Positions 24,501 to 39,500 of a stretch of 64,000 bases of DNA are shown here, in pieces. Each line of letters opens with the position of its first letter. Positions within the stretch are counted from its first letter, which is position 1. The stretch is from Antedon bifida (lineage: Eukaryota; Echinodermata; Crinoidea; Comatulida; Antedonidae), in the NCBI GenBank assembly GCA_963402885.1, contig OY727102.1:1674001-1738000 (forward strand), in the 5' to 3' direction. The position numbers and the translations under genes were made by a program. The notes beneath the pieces are model-generated. The model worked only from the letters and a program-made list of their open reading frames with translations. It was not told where the DNA came from and ran no database searches.

Positions 24501-27500
24501 AAAAACAGTCACATCAATGTCAATCAGCAATGTATTTATTGATGAGAGGAAACAGCTAATGTCTGACACAGCACCAATAAATACCATAGGAAGTATCTAG
24601 AACAAAAACAAACCATAGTTTTTATCATTTCAAGATTTATGAGTGAAGATTTACAGTATGTTAACTCCTACTGTATTTTAAACAGTCAGTCAGTTTTTAT
24701 TTGCATGTGCCAAGTATAGATAGTACAGTACAGTAGTATAAGTAGCAGTGCTAGTATTGTTGTTAAAATTAAATTCTTTTTCTATTTATAATACTTTGCT
24801 TCATTATATTCATGGGATTTCCCAATAGTTCATATCTTCTGTCACCCACTACAGATGCAATATATATTCCCAGTTTTTTTGATATACAAAAAAATACATC
24901 TCGAATTGATAGTGAATATATTTATCGTTAAGGTGAGAAATAGCATATAAAGTTTTCAATTATATCATTTCAATTTTCCTTTGCAATTCATATCTCAAAT
25001 TTTGTTATTGAAAAGTATTTCCAGCAATACTGTTCTTGTAAAATACTGTTAAAAGCTAAAACCTTGTTTTTTCTGAGCCTGTTGCACTATACCATGTGCA
25101 AGGTCCTGTAAGTCCCATGGGTTAATAAATGGCCTTAAAACTATCATTTACTGTGGTAACAGCTTCTGTAATCACCTTTATACTATCATCACCCAGGGAA
25201 TTGGGTTGTATAATTAGATCTTGTTTAGCAATGACTGAATTCATGTCCCCAGTGAGTGACATTTGGCCTATCTTTTCAACAGTATGTAAAGTAGTAAGGT
25301 TTGATGCTTTTTACCAATTTTGGGTGAATATCAAAATAGGCCAATGACACTGTTTTCTATGGATGTGTTTCATTATCCAACATCCTGTTCTTAAGTAGAA
25401 GGTGTTGTTTTTAAGTTTGTGGCATAGACCACATTAAATATTAATATTTAAAGGAGTGTATCTAAAATTGAGAAAATTCAAAACAGAGTAATCAATTTTA
25501 AATCATGTTTTTTTTAATACACAATTATTTGAACACAGTTTACTTCTATAAATACCTATATAATATCAGCTTCATTTATTTTTCCATCTTGGGCCCATGC
25601 TTCTCTGTAACATCAGTCACTTGTCATTTTTGTTATCTTTGTGATTTGTGTCTGATATGATGTTAACAAATGGGAATAGATAATAAATTGAATTGTACAA
25701 TTAGTGAATTTGTTTTAGATAAGAATTCATTTGTTTTATTTAGTTGCTATGGAATAATTGAAAATTACTATTTTGTTAAATTTTAGATAAATCAAATTAA
25801 ATCAACCTGTTTGATTGTCATTAATCAACCAATTGTTAATTTTATGTCATAAGGATTAGTAAAACACAATAAAATAGTAGACAACTAGTCTACCTCCCAC
25901 TTACCATACAACAGCCATTATTACTTAAATATTTCAACTGGTAACAAATGGTGCAACTGGTTAACAACTTATCCAATTAACTAAAATCACTATTAAGGTT
26001 ATGTTAAGCCTGATATAGCACTTTATGTACAGATTTTACAAGGGTGCAGAAAGCTTCAAACTTCCTGAAATCACCCTGGATTTAAACAAACAAAACTACA
26101 GTTTGAAATTGAAGTGAACATCTAGTAAGAAGTACTTAGTGAATTAGCAAATTTATTCTTAAGAATAATTTAATCCAAAGTACCTGATACTGTGCAGTAT
26201 TATATTTGCTTCTAACTTCAAGAGCATAAAGGATCCAGAAAGGACCGTTTAACATATATTAAATTATTTGTGTCTTTCAGGTCTCTTTCCACATATCTTC
26301 AATCTTGCCACCAATGCCAAAATCACCACAAATGCAACATGCGGCGTAAACGGTTCCGAAACATATTGCCGATTAGTTGAGATCATTCCAGATGAACAGC
26401 CTACAACTACAAGTAATCCACAGTGTCTTGTATGTGATTCAAACAGTCTGGATGAGAAGGATCGGCATGTTATATCAAATGCTATAGATGGTACTAGTTC
26501 ATGGTGGCAGAGTCCATCAATATCAAATGGTGACCAATTTCACTACGTCACCATTACTCTTGATCTCGGTCAGGTAAGTTCTAGATAACCTTTTTTGCTA
26601 ACAAAATATTTGGTCAAGTCAACTTTCCTAATTGTTTTGTTAAAATGGTAAGTAAGAGAACAAGCAGATTCTGGGAGAGTTTCTTTTCAGGGAGTCTAAT
26701 TTTCGGAGAGTGTATATTGTATTCATTTCAGAATGTGTTTGAATTTGGGATCATGGTTTCAAATTTGTTGAGACTGTTTAGATAGACTTATGTGGTCGTT
26801 AATGACAATTTATATTATGATTTTTTATATAGAAAATTGTGGAGTAACATTAAGGTACCTAACCTGCAACCTACCTTAATACGTTTAGTTTTTAATTAAA
26901 TTATGTTCGGCAGTTCATATCTTTGATTACCTTTCGAGGATATTATTCCAAAATTAATCTACTGAGAGGTAATATACTGTAGTCAACAGTCAAACAAATG
27001 TTATTGGCTAAAGTTAAAAGGTTGTTGTTATACTTTCATTACATTTCAACAAAGTGAAGATATATTGTACATGATAACTTATAGTTTAATGCTGTTCATA
27101 TTTCACTGCTAATGTAACCCAATTCCATGTTAAAAGTTTAATGTAATGACAGCTAGAATGTTTTGTCAGTTTCTGAGAAAATACATGTAGGAGGACACCC
27201 AGTAAGTTGATGGGCTGTAAATTTGTTTTATGTCTGTGTGTGGAGTCATATAGGTGCTTTCTGTCAGTTGTAAATTTGCTGGATCTTCTTTTATGTCCTT
27301 ACACAACATAAAACATATCTGCCAATCATGTCTGTCCAGTGGCATCAATATCTCAAATGTTTATATTGTCATTCTTTTGGTGTCATCATTAATCATCTTT
27401 GTCATTATAAACATAATGATAAATGATTTCCTATTACTACAATTAAATTAAGATCATCATGATGTCAGCCTCATAAAATTCATTATAATGATCAATATTT

Positions 27501-30500
27501 AAGGGCTAGCTGTTTTCACTGCATAGCTGCTGAAAAAAAACCCCAAAACTGTGTCCAATGAGGTTTACCATGTAAATTGCGGGCCAAATAATAATTTTGT
27601 ATGGACTTTGTATTTATCTCAATTTTTGTACGTTGGTAATTGGGCCAAATTTCCTTATTAATTACGGACATTCCATAGTAGAACCCCGTATTTTTTAATG
27701 CCAAAAGTAACAAACTTTATTAAAACTTTTAAGTTCATTTTCTTCATATTATTATTATCATAATTTTTTAACGTTTAATTGGATTGATAATAAAAATACA
27801 GTTAACCACATTAAAACTTTTCTGTATAATCATAGAGGAATTATTTAGAAATAATTCTTCCATGGTATAATATATATCCAGCAGTATTCAGTTGTAGGCA
27901 GAATGATACTAAATATTCTGACCTTAATTGAACTTTCTTTGATTTGTTTTTTTAGCCAGGTAAACTTGTGTTAGTTTATTTTAATATCTTGTTTGTACCT
28001 ACTGGGTATTTATGTATGTCTGTAAATTGTATCATGCAGAGAATACCTTAGCTATAGATAACATTCATAAATAGAATATTTAGTTATTTCTAGGTTTTGT
28101 TTCAATTTACTGATGGTGCGCTTCTTTTCTTTTTTATAGTATAAATTATAGGCTCTTACAATGCTTTCACTGATAGTGCCGTCAATAAAATTCAGTTTTT
28201 TTAAAATATTTTCACTAGTATTATTACTATGGAGACAGTTTCTGAAATACGAGATGAAGTGATGAATGTAATTACATCTGATACAATAAGGTCATAAAAT
28301 TGTTTTTCCTAAAGTGATGTGGTGGGTGTAGTTTGACTATTAATTTCAATTCTGTCAAAACATGTTGCCAACTATAGTTTCCAGAATAACAGAGTTCAAG
28401 TTGCTAACTTTCTATTAGCAAAGCTAGAAATTCAAGCTTAAAATATGAAATTGATTACTACCATTGATTGATATCAAATAGCTTTCTCTAGAGGAAATGA
28501 AAATATCTGTGCTATGTATTGGCCTATGGCAAATTGGCCATAGCACTGTTATTATTTTTTATTTTTTTATTTCCTTATAGATAATCTATTCTCAGAGGCC
28601 TCCTTCCTAAGTCATCACTATGGATTTACTGATAAATGTCAATATTATCTAAAATAGATTAAAACATGTTTTAATACATTCCTGCTGTTGTTGAACTTCA
28701 ACCTCACTGGTCTGATATCAAGATTATGATTTTTTAATAACATAAGCTACCCCCACCCTTTTCTCCATTCCCATCCCTCATCACCCAGTTTGTTTTGTTT
28801 GTTTTTGTCATACTTAGTGCTCCGGGGAATTTTTAATGAAGAGTGGTACTGTATTATAGTATTCATTTCTCAAATTTTCTTTTCTAGTAAAAAAAAATAG
28901 AATATAGTTGACACCCAGGATCTATTTATCATGTCATCAAACACACCACACAGCCCCCCAATATAAAAACCAATAACTATAAATTTTGCATTTTACTGTA
29001 GTAATATTGCTTTAGTGCACTGATGTCTTTTTGAACTTACAACCTTTTAAATTGAAATGTTAAACTACACACAAGTTTATATTAAAAAAAGTATAATAGT
29101 TTTTTCTTCCTGTTTCTTATAATTTATGACATAAACACCAATTACTTCCAAACTTTTATGTAAACTGATATTTCAACATTTTCAAAATATTTGATAACAT
29201 ATGACAGTAAAATTGTTTATAATGTTTCTTTTAGTTGTTGAATGACACTATACCAAAAACTACGATGTAAGCAATTGCTTACGCTGCCGTAGGTGTGAAC
29301 AGACTCTAATCCATGTTGTTTTCTTTGTCTTTTAATCTCGCTGTCTGCTGGCATACCATCAATGTTTTGTCTCCTATTGCTGGAAACTATGTGTCTATTT
29401 CTGCGGCAGAGCGCTGAAAAAACTGATTATTTCAAAAATGTAATTTTTATATTGACTGCATTTCTGCTCAATTTTTGGTTGCTCCAAAATAACCGTTTAA
29501 ATCAGTGGGTGGTCGTTGACAAAAATCATTAGAATTACCCAAAATGCAATTGGTCCTGGCGGTTAATTCAAATGTTACTGCAGTGTAGTTGACTCAAATT
29601 CGGCAGCTGTCAATCAAATCACTGTTATTTCGTGTTGCAGCTAAAAATTACTCAGCGATAACCGGTTAAATGGCGTTCTAACACCGAATGGATGGGTGTT
29701 TTTAACCGGTTATTTTGCGCTGCCTTTTAACCGGTTACCACAAAATTGTCTGGTTTCTGCTCCCAAGAAAATAAATGGAGTTAATTTATTCACACCGTTT
29801 TTAACCAGTTATAAAGATCAACATGCAAAGATAACTGAAAAGTTAATTTAATTTGAATTTTAAGCCAGTATATTTTGTCTGAATTCATCACATCTTACAA
29901 AGCAATAAAACATCCCTGTTGAGGCAGTGTAAATGTTGTGTATAAGGCACAGTAAAGCTCAGTTGCTAGGATGAAATGCTAAGAAATAATCGCAACGCAA
30001 GTAATTTGACCAATAGATCATCCAAACTCCTACTTGTGATTGGTCAACTCACTCGTGTTGTTGCATTGCGTCTAAAGCTTCTGTACTTAATATTGATAGT
30101 CTAGCCCATGAGGTCTTTCTAAGTTTGCTTCATAAAAGTGTTAAACTTACAGCTGTATACCATACTATTACTGCACACTATTTGTTCCTCAGTAGACACA
30201 GCTTGGTACCCCAACCTATTCCTTCCAATTACCTTGACCTACCTTGTTTGCCCCATATATCATCCAGGGCCTCTCTTGTATTTCACTGTATTCATTTATT
30301 GTTTTAATTTTCTGTTACATCAGAGTATCTTAATTGGACAGCTGCTTAGGCCTAGCAGATGCCAATGTTAGCTAGGCATATCCTTTCGTTTACTGATATA
30401 CCAACTCAGTGGTGGTCCTTCTAACGTGAGGTTCATTTGTACTTACAATTATGTGTCAATGTAATTATAAAATAGTTTGCCAACTTTGATACAATGTAAA

Positions 30501-33500
30501 ATGTATTCTCACTACTACTTCCACAGAATCTAGATAGCAAATCTTAATATTAAGAAATTACTAATCCACCAGTATATTACAGTTTAAAACTAGAATATCA
30601 TAATGTATAGAGGAGTAACTTGGTGTTACCATGTAGCAAAATATCTTGCCCAATGTAGTTATTAAACTGTTATTAAAAGAAAAAAGGTTGAATATAATTC
30701 AAAGTATACAGAAAAGTGGGTCACATTAAACTGGAAAAAAGAAATCAGTGAAATGTTAAATCCTCATAAATGCTAAAAGCAAGGTAAATATCAACCGCAT
30801 TATTAAATACCTAATACTTTAATGTGGACTACATTTATCCAGTCTGACTTAGCCTCAAAGGAATTGTAGATTTGTAATTTTAGTTTTTAAGAACTAACAT
30901 AGACCACACACAGAGAACAGAACTGTACAAACCTGTAAACTAGTTTTTCACATGATGCTGTATGAAAATGTTTTATTTTATGTTGATATTATTAAATCAA
31001 AACAATTTTGAAATAAGTATAGATGGATGTTATGAGATGCATGGGTATTTTATGTGCAGAGGTGTCAATGCGATTTAACACTTTGTTGAAGAAGCAAGGT
31101 TTGTACCCAAGTGACTGAGGCTAAATAAGTTATTTTTAATAGGTTTAGGAAAATTCAAAATACAATTTTATGACTGTAACTTTCTGCAATTGTTGGTTTT
31201 ATTGTTATGTGAAATGTTTTGGCCTTCCAAAAAGTGGAAATCAATGACCCCCAAAAAATCAACCCATACATATACAGGCCTCGCGTCCTGGGACAGTAAA
31301 TTACCCCTATGGGATACAGACCACGTCTTCAAATGGTTAAAGAGGAAAGTTTCCACAGTAGAGCATTCTACTGTGGTTTCATTGTCCATAGAGATATTAT
31401 CAGTGTATTATCTCTATGCATTGTTCAAGGCTATCAATGTACCATCCACACTCTCTTCTTATTATAGATTATATTATGTAGAATAAACAGTATAAATGTA
31501 CTCCCATATCTAGTTCTTATGTTTATCGTTTCATTTTCGAAATTGTTCTTGTTCATCCACTTGAAAAGATTTCCAAGAAGCTCCCTCTTTACTTTTCAAA
31601 TGATTTAGTCTGCTAGGAAACTGTGTTATTAAATGAGTAGCATTGACATAATAGAGGATAATAAAAGCCAATTGAAATAATACAGATATTTGACTAGAAA
31701 CACATTTCACCCTTCTACTCCAAAGCTGATTGTCATTAGTCCATAAATCAGTCTATTTTTGTCATGAATGACACATCTTGACATTGTTTATGTTGTTAAA
31801 CAGCTTTAAATACATCATTAAAGCCCTATAACATCAAATACATGATCATTTTCTTGATATCCTATCACCTTAAACATAACAATATGCCAACATTATTTTT
31901 GTATTCAGACCACCTATTAAGTAACTTTAGCTTCATTCTTAGTTATTATCATTTTATATGCTTTCTTTATCAAACTTCAAGATAAACATTACTTTACAAT
32001 TTATCCAGTTTTTTTAATAAATAAAAAAAAGTATTTTTTCAGGGGTGATATCTTTAACATACATAATTATTTTATTTAAACAACATTCTTGTGTTTTTAT
32101 GGTATGGATTATTATTCACCTATGCACAAAAAGAAAATTTAATTTATACTGATAACATTTGCCCAGTTAAATTTTCATTTAATTGTGCTTTAAACTATGA
32201 CAAAAAGTCACATTTAGTCAAAGTGGAGAAACCTTGGACATTTCAGTTATGTAAATGTTTATTGTGTTATTGATAGCTTATTGTATAAGATTTATACTTG
32301 ATTCCAGGCAAGGTCCATAACAATTCTAATACCAGTATTGAGTGTGACTTTGCCAACAGGATCTTAATGCTTGGTAGATATAGAAATACCTTGAAGAGAT
32401 GAGTATGATAGAGCATGGAGGGATTTGTAGTTGAGAATGTTAGTAGATAAAGAATGTAATTCAACCTTTGCCTTCCATTCTTCTAGAATTTGAAGAGCCT
32501 TGCTAGAAAACATTAAAATAAAAAGTGGTTTGGAATATTGTAAACATTGTGTTACTTAAAGTTCTTCAAGAAATATTAGGAAGATTGTTTTTAATTTTAA
32601 TTTATATAAAAGTCAAATATTGACTGTATCGATACAGGAAAAATATAGCATTAAATAAATGGTACTGTTCATTTATACAGCATTAGAAAGCAAGATTACA
32701 TACTTATAATTTTGTTCAACTTCCAGGGATTTAGGGCGTACTGTATTGAGAGATTCTGCCAACAGAATGGAGCTTTTATAGAACAACAAAAAGACCTGAT
32801 CTTTGAATAGAAACAGGCTCTTGAATGTAGCCTGACCTACATAAACTATTGTCTGTCAATTACCTTCAGACAATTTGAATTGAGAGAACCAGGACATTTT
32901 CCTCTGTGCTTTTACTTTTCTATTATAGGAACTCTTTGGTAATACCTGTATGATTTAGATTTTTAACTGATAACATTCCAGCTATTGTTGTACAATGGAA
33001 AACAAATTTATAGTTTTACATTTTCTATTAAAGTAATTTGTTATCGTGTTATATTATCTTGTTTTGGAAATTTGTCTTTAGAATTTGAACCAATTCTATT
33101 GATACATAGGATAGTACTATTCAATTTTTTTCATCATATGGCCCAGTAGTCTATTTTAATATCTGAATTTGGCAATTTACGGCGACGGCTGTACGGCGAG
33201 CGCGTGCGGCGATATCCTTAATTTCGCGATGGTTCTAAAATCATATGTACATTCCTAATACGTTGTTAAAATATGGTACTCAGTCAAGATTAAAAATTAT
33301 TATAGATATATTATATAGTATAAATACTGTAAATCAACTATAATCCCATGATGCCCAAGTATAATCCCACCCCTAATTTAGCCTAATTTTATACCCAGGC
33401 CGCCATACATTTGCCTATTGTGACAGTATTGGAGAATATGCTCAGTGCATCAGTATCTGGTCAGCTGAATATTGAAACACCTGAGTTTAACCAATTGGTT

Positions 33501-36500
33501 TACATTATCACGTTTAGTGATCAATATTTGTTCAATGAACAAGCCAAAGTTTTTCTAAGAAGAAGTCAGACTTTAAGAAAGCATGTTCATCTGAGCTATA
33601 GTGTTTACTCAGGGCTTCAGGTGATGGCAGTGCCGGCAAGCATGTGAGACAGGGTAAAACAGCTGCGATGTCCTGGCATTCCGCTTTGAGCCACTGCTTG
33701 TTCAGAGAAGAAGAGACACTTATGAAAACGATGTCTCTCAGCGATGACATTGGTCTTGTTTAACCTGGGGGTTAAGGAAGAAAGGATAGAATATCATTAA
33801 CATATTTAAGAAAGCTACATAATTTATTCATTTATCTGTTTATAAAGTATATAAATAAAGCCTTTGTGTAATAGTTGTTAAAGAAGAAGCATATTTAACT
33901 GAGTTTAAAACAATTTGAAAAATAAACATAGATTTGGGTGCAGTCCAGTTTTTGAAGTTGCGATTCAAGTCATATCATTCATGAGGCCTAGTAATGAAAT
34001 TCTTTAATTATGAAAGTATTTCAATAGCAAGTAGTTTCTAGTTGTGTAAGTTTTTTGGTATTGCAAAAAATATTTTTGTGCATTTTAAGTAATATTTAAT
34101 TATTCATTTCAGATTTTCCAAATTGCTTATATTATTCTAAAAGCAGCCAACTCACCTCGCCCTGGCAATTGGATCTTGGAGAGGTCAATTGACGGCATAG
34201 TGTACAAACCATGGCAGTATTACGCAATGAGCAACGAGGATTGCTACAATGTTTACGGTATTCCAGCAAAGAATAGTATGTGGCATTTTGAACGAGATGA
34301 TGAAGTCATGTGTACTTCATATTATTCCAAATTGGAGCCACTTGAAAATGGAGAGATACATACATCATTAGTAAATGGAAGACCATCAAGCTTATCGAGT
34401 CCATCTAAAGAATTTCTTGTAAGGAATTATTTTCTTAATATTCTTTTAGTTTTTGTAATTAATTTGATGGAAAGATGTTTATCTCCACTAAATGATTCCT
34501 CTAATTGCAGGAGGATATATAAATAATACTAATGAGACATTGTTTTTACTATTGAGAAATATTTCATTCAAGTTGTGTTATGACATAGCTTGCTGAACAG
34601 TAGCATCTCAAAAGTATAGTAAACAAATTTAGTTTACAGTTTGTTGTTGCATGTATCTTTCACACATTCAACCAAATAGAACAGATATTTATACTTTAGA
34701 AAAAAATAGTTAAAAGAAGACAATGTGTGAAAGGAGATCGAAATAAGTAAAGATTACTTTAAGCATTGACCACCTAAGCAGTTGTCGACATGACACGTAA
34801 ACAAGAACTATATTATATTGACAAAAAAAATATACAAACAAAGAAAAAACATCGTATAATTAACTAATTAATGAAACATTTTGAATCAATAGAATATTAA
34901 AAATGGTCTTTTTTTATTTTGTAGAACTTCACCACTGCTCGTTTTATAAGATTTAGGTTTCAACAGATTCGTACGTTGCATGGATATTTAATGAGTGATC
35001 CAGAACTGCAGGGCAATATCGATCCACTGGTTACAAGAAGGGTAAGATCTTCATACCCATTTCCAAATCCTTTATTATTTAATCATTATACCAATGCTGT
35101 ATGTTTACGTTCTGAAATATAAGTGTGCTGATCTTCCAGTCCTGTTCTTCCTCTGTGTATCCCCTTTTTTGGGAATTCGCTTCCTGTAGGATTAATTTGT
35201 ACCAACATTATTTTTAAAACTTCCTATTCATTTGAGCACACACTTAAGAGTTGACCATTAAGTTCCAAATAAGTACAATCAATAAGTTTGCGACAATGAA
35301 AACCCTGCTGGGCTCTGGTTTTATTCCTATTAATAATGTTTTTTAATTACCTTTTTCCTATAATGATCACTAAAACTTCCCCTCGTTAAAGTTATTTCAT
35401 GTGATTAAAGTGCTGTGACTTGCTGCATTTGGCTGCAATACTTCTCCCAACAACTTCCTGTGAATTATTACTGTCTGTCTCCAGAGAATATGCTTATATT
35501 CTTGCTAAATGGTTTGGAAAATTTGATTTACACCTTTTATGAATGTCTCTTATTTCATCAAACACATCAGGCTACTTAATTCATTTAGATTAAGGCCCAT
35601 TACCATATTATAACATCTTCCCTTGTGACTGCACATGGTAATATTAATAATGCCATGCTTTCTGCTGTATTAATATTGAAATGGTTATTCTCATAATTGT
35701 CTTTATTTGTATTTTGTACTATTCCCATTTGACATCTTTAAAGATAAAACAATGACAGTTAAAAGTTTAAAATGGAAACACTTCTTTTTTTTAAATTAGT
35801 AAATCAATTAAATGAACCTATGGCAAATTAATCCAATGACATCCATATGTTTGTGACCTTAAGTTGTAGTTTGTAATTTCTAAATTTGGGTAGAAATATA
35901 AAATCATCGGAGAAATTTGTTTTATTCTCTATGCTTAAAAACTAAATAAAACTCAAGTTGTCAAGTTAGTAGTTGTCATATTTACAATTTCAGGTCCAGT
36001 GCTGACAAGGCTTTATTGATACTAAAATGTTTTGGTCTCTGTAAAATTGTGTCTGGACAGCAGTTTGTCTACACTGGGTTATTAACCAGCTAAATGTTCA
36101 GGGTTGTAGGAAATAAAGAAATCATTTAATAGCTTTGTCCTGGTTTGATATACCACATCATTTATACTACTACCATTAATAATAAATAATGTGGTCATAC
36201 CAATGGGGAAGGAACTAAAATATTAAAATGATTCACAGAATTCTGTCTTTAAAACAAATTTATAACAGTGTTCTTTATAATAACAATCTTATAAACAATT
36301 GATCTTATACTACTATTTAGTTGATATCATCTATTATGTTAAAAGTAAACTGTGAACTATTTTTGTTCTTTTGTTTTAGTATTATTACTCAATTAAAGAC
36401 ATCTCAATTGGGGGACAGTGTATGTGTTTAGGACACGCAAGAACGTGTGTACAAGACCCAACATCCCCTGCAGACAACCCAGTAAGTAATTATAGACATA

Positions 36501-39500
36501 CATGTGTGTTTATGGACCACAATTAACCTCTCCTCTGTAGAAGAGTGGTATACTGCCGAGTGACTGGAGAAAAGCCTAATGATTGGAACTCAAAGAGGAT
36601 GCAGTATAATCAATTAAAAGAGATTGAAAAACTTAGAAACTTTTCATCTCATTTGTTAACTACGAACCAGATAGACATTTAAGTATTAATAATAATTATG
36701 GTACATTATTATGTCATTTTTTTGCCAAATTAATGTAATCAAAATAATAATGAATAAATTGTATGTTGCAAAGTCAACAATGTAATGATATGATGTAATG
36801 CAGTGTAATTGAATGTAATGTTTACTTTGGCTTATTCATTACATTTTAAAGGACATAAATTGTATTTATCTTTGACTTAGATACTTAATCCATTTGACCT
36901 TTTTTAACCCTGCAGATATATTGATACCTTGTAAAAAGCGTTTGATCAAACCAGTTTACCGCTTAGTGCTACAAAATCTAATAGGCGGACTATATGTCAT
37001 GAAATTAGAGACAGTATCTGAATTAATTGGTATCCAGTTTAGTAGCACTTGATAACATCTAAATAAATTAGTCTATTTTGTCTGCATGACTACTTGAGAT
37101 TCTGTAATGACTAAATGGAATTTAATGAGACCTGATCTGCCTCTATAGACATACCAACTTACAACATAGCATAACAACTTACATAAATTGTTGATTAAAA
37201 TTGTTATGTTTTGTAGTAAACAATGAAGTCTCCCTTAAAAAATAAAACATTATACAAACTATCAATGTCTTTAAAAACATATTTTTCACAGATTTTAAGG
37301 TGCATATGTGAACACAACACATGTGGGAGTAGCTGTGAACAATGTTGCCCTGGCTACCATCAGCAACCATGGCGACCAGGCAGTCAAATAGAGGGCAATC
37401 GGTGTGAGGGTATGTAGTAGTAGTAATACTACTTGTTCTCCAGGAAAATGTATGCAGTCTCTTTGTTTGTTGTTTACACAGTTTTGAATTTGAATGAGGA
37501 ACTACATTTATGTCATAACCATGTAGTATATCTATTTGTAGATTATTTATGGCCAAATTGATAGTCAGGTTTCTATACCTTATTTTGTTTACCACAAAGT
37601 TTCTGTTTATAAAATGATCCTTAGATTCAGATTTAGTTTAGTTTACTCTGATTGATAAACTTTTAATCCAATCTCTTAGGCCCATATTCTTGAAGAGGGA
37701 CTAATTTTATCCCAGGACTAAAGTTAGTCCCCTTTCAAGAATACAGGCTTTATAGTTTATATATTTTATTCACATTAATATGATGTTATTATTGTATATT
37801 CTCAGCTTGTAATTGCCATGGTCACTCAAGCTCATGCTACTATAGTGCTGAGGTTGCTAGGAAACAAGAAAGTCTAAACATGTATGGCAAATACATTGGT
37901 GGTGGAGTGTGTGTCAACTGTAGATTCTACACAGCTGGTAACAATTGTCAAACTTGTAAAGATGGCTTCTACCGCCCTCTAGGAATTGAACCTGATGATC
38001 CATTTCCATGCACAAGTAAGTGTGAACACATGTTTAGTATTGATATCTTTGTTAGTAAAGGTGAATTTACCGACCATGCAAGTCTAACACTTTGATTGGT
38101 TAGTAAAGATGGGTTTTACCATTTTCAACAAATTGTACCAGATGGTGCATGCACAAGTAATTTTGAATGAATACTTTGATTAGTACCCCTATTTCTACAG
38201 AAGGCCAATATAGCAGCATAATGCATGTTTACCAGAGAACCTACTGATTGTTCATTCAATTATGGAAATGCTATTTTCTCCTTTAACTAAATGAAAACAT
38301 GAGTTATATCGTCATTTATATATATTTATGTTAACATTTATAAACTTCTTTTTTCAAGGGTGTCAGTGCAATCCAATTGGAACAACTGTGACCTTTGACT
38401 ACATGATGATGTGTATCAAAAGTGATAGAGATATGCCCACTGGAAAGGTGTACTTTTTGTTTCTTGTTTGTCTTTCCTTAGGAAATTTAGTAGACATACA
38501 ATTTTCCATTCCAGAATAATTTCCATGAAAGTCATTGGATTTGTCTAGATACACAAAAATGAAAACAAAATAGAAATAGTAAAATCTTAGCTGCCTGTTA
38601 AAATAACAAGTTTACGCCTACATGAGAAAAAAAATTATTTGTGTAAACTTCATTTTTTTTCTTAGAATCCTGGTGATTGTATTTGTAAGGAAGGGTTCAC
38701 TGGGGCTAAATGTGATAGGTGTGCATTTGGTTACCGTGGTTTCCCGAATTGTCAGCCTTGTCCGTGCAGCACCCTCGGAAGCATAAATTCTGACCCATGT
38801 GATGAACCATGTTTATGTAAAGTAAGTTCAACTAATTTGTTTTTTTCATCTCATAAACACTTCATAGACTCGATTATTGAATGCAATAAGTGGAGTTGTG
38901 GATTGGTGCTTATGATGCTTGACTATCAATCCAATGGTTCTGGGTTCTAGTCATTTTTACTAATGACAAATTACAACTCCACTCCCAAAGACTTGTAATA
39001 AGACTTTGTTTATGAAAAGCATCTTGTGGATATGTTTGTCTTCTGAACAAGATTGGCACCTTTAAGAAGGATAGTGAATGAATTCACTTATGGTTATCCT
39101 TTCGCAATTTGCCTAAAAATAAAAAAAACAAAACAAAGATAACAATTATTTATGTGAAATTTAAGTTTCTTTTACACTGGTTATTATTTACAGCCTAATG
39201 TTATTGGAAGTCAGTGTAATGAATGCAAACCTGGTTATTTTAATCTACAACACCACAATCCAATGGGTTGTACAAAATGCTTTTGTTTTGGTCTTACTAC
39301 TGTATGTGAAAGTCTACCGTGGGGCATCAAAAAGGTAAACACTTCTGATTGTATTTTGAATGTGTATTGTGAAAATCAATCAATCAATCGTTCGATTTAT
39401 ATAGCGCCATTCCAACATTCATTGCTCATTGAAAATGTTCATTGAAAATGAAACCTTTCCACAAAAAATGTAATGTCATGAATGTTTTTTAAAAAGATGT

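Larger units (their letters stand above)
536..26280 (+). other. Intron 1 of the laminin gene (about 25.7 kb)
   Basis: This intron separates the signal-peptide exon from the first LN exon. It starts GTGAGT and ends TTTCAG. I found no host coding exon in it. It contains a poly-G tract (968-981), a hammerhead-like motif (4065-4100), an inverted-repeat element (7337-8113), a 22-bp minisatellite (11531-11772), a MITE (13231-13374), a small hairpin (14104-14165), a 3-kb transposon (14321-17356), a possible SINE fragment (18130-18200) and a nested hairpin (21407-21637). The rest is AT-rich sequence in which I see nothing specific. An unusually long first intron is a common place for enhancers, but none can be shown from sequence alone. 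Confidence 0.85.
26574..34112 (+). other. Intron 2 of the laminin gene
   Basis: The intron begins GTAAGT and ends TTTCAG. It contains an AACCGGTT cluster (29660-29736), a hairpin (29991-30070) and a dispersed repeat (31095-31334). A GC-richer patch at 33180-33750 has short open frames on both strands that I could not identify. The rest is AT-rich with nothing I can name. Confidence 0.85.

Noticed and set aside
31190-31486. 98-codon open frame in intron 2
   Set aside because: It overlaps a dispersed repeat that is non-coding in its second copy.
33411-33750. Overlapping open frames on both strands in a GC-richer patch of intron 2
   Set aside because: No recognisable domain and no clear splice context. 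The minus-strand CLTC...KHYSSDEH text hints at a zinc finger but the spacing does not fit. It could be a decayed exon or gene fragment; not supportable.
37179-37595. 138-codon minus-strand open frame
   Set aside because: It is antisense to laminin exon 6 and has no independent support.
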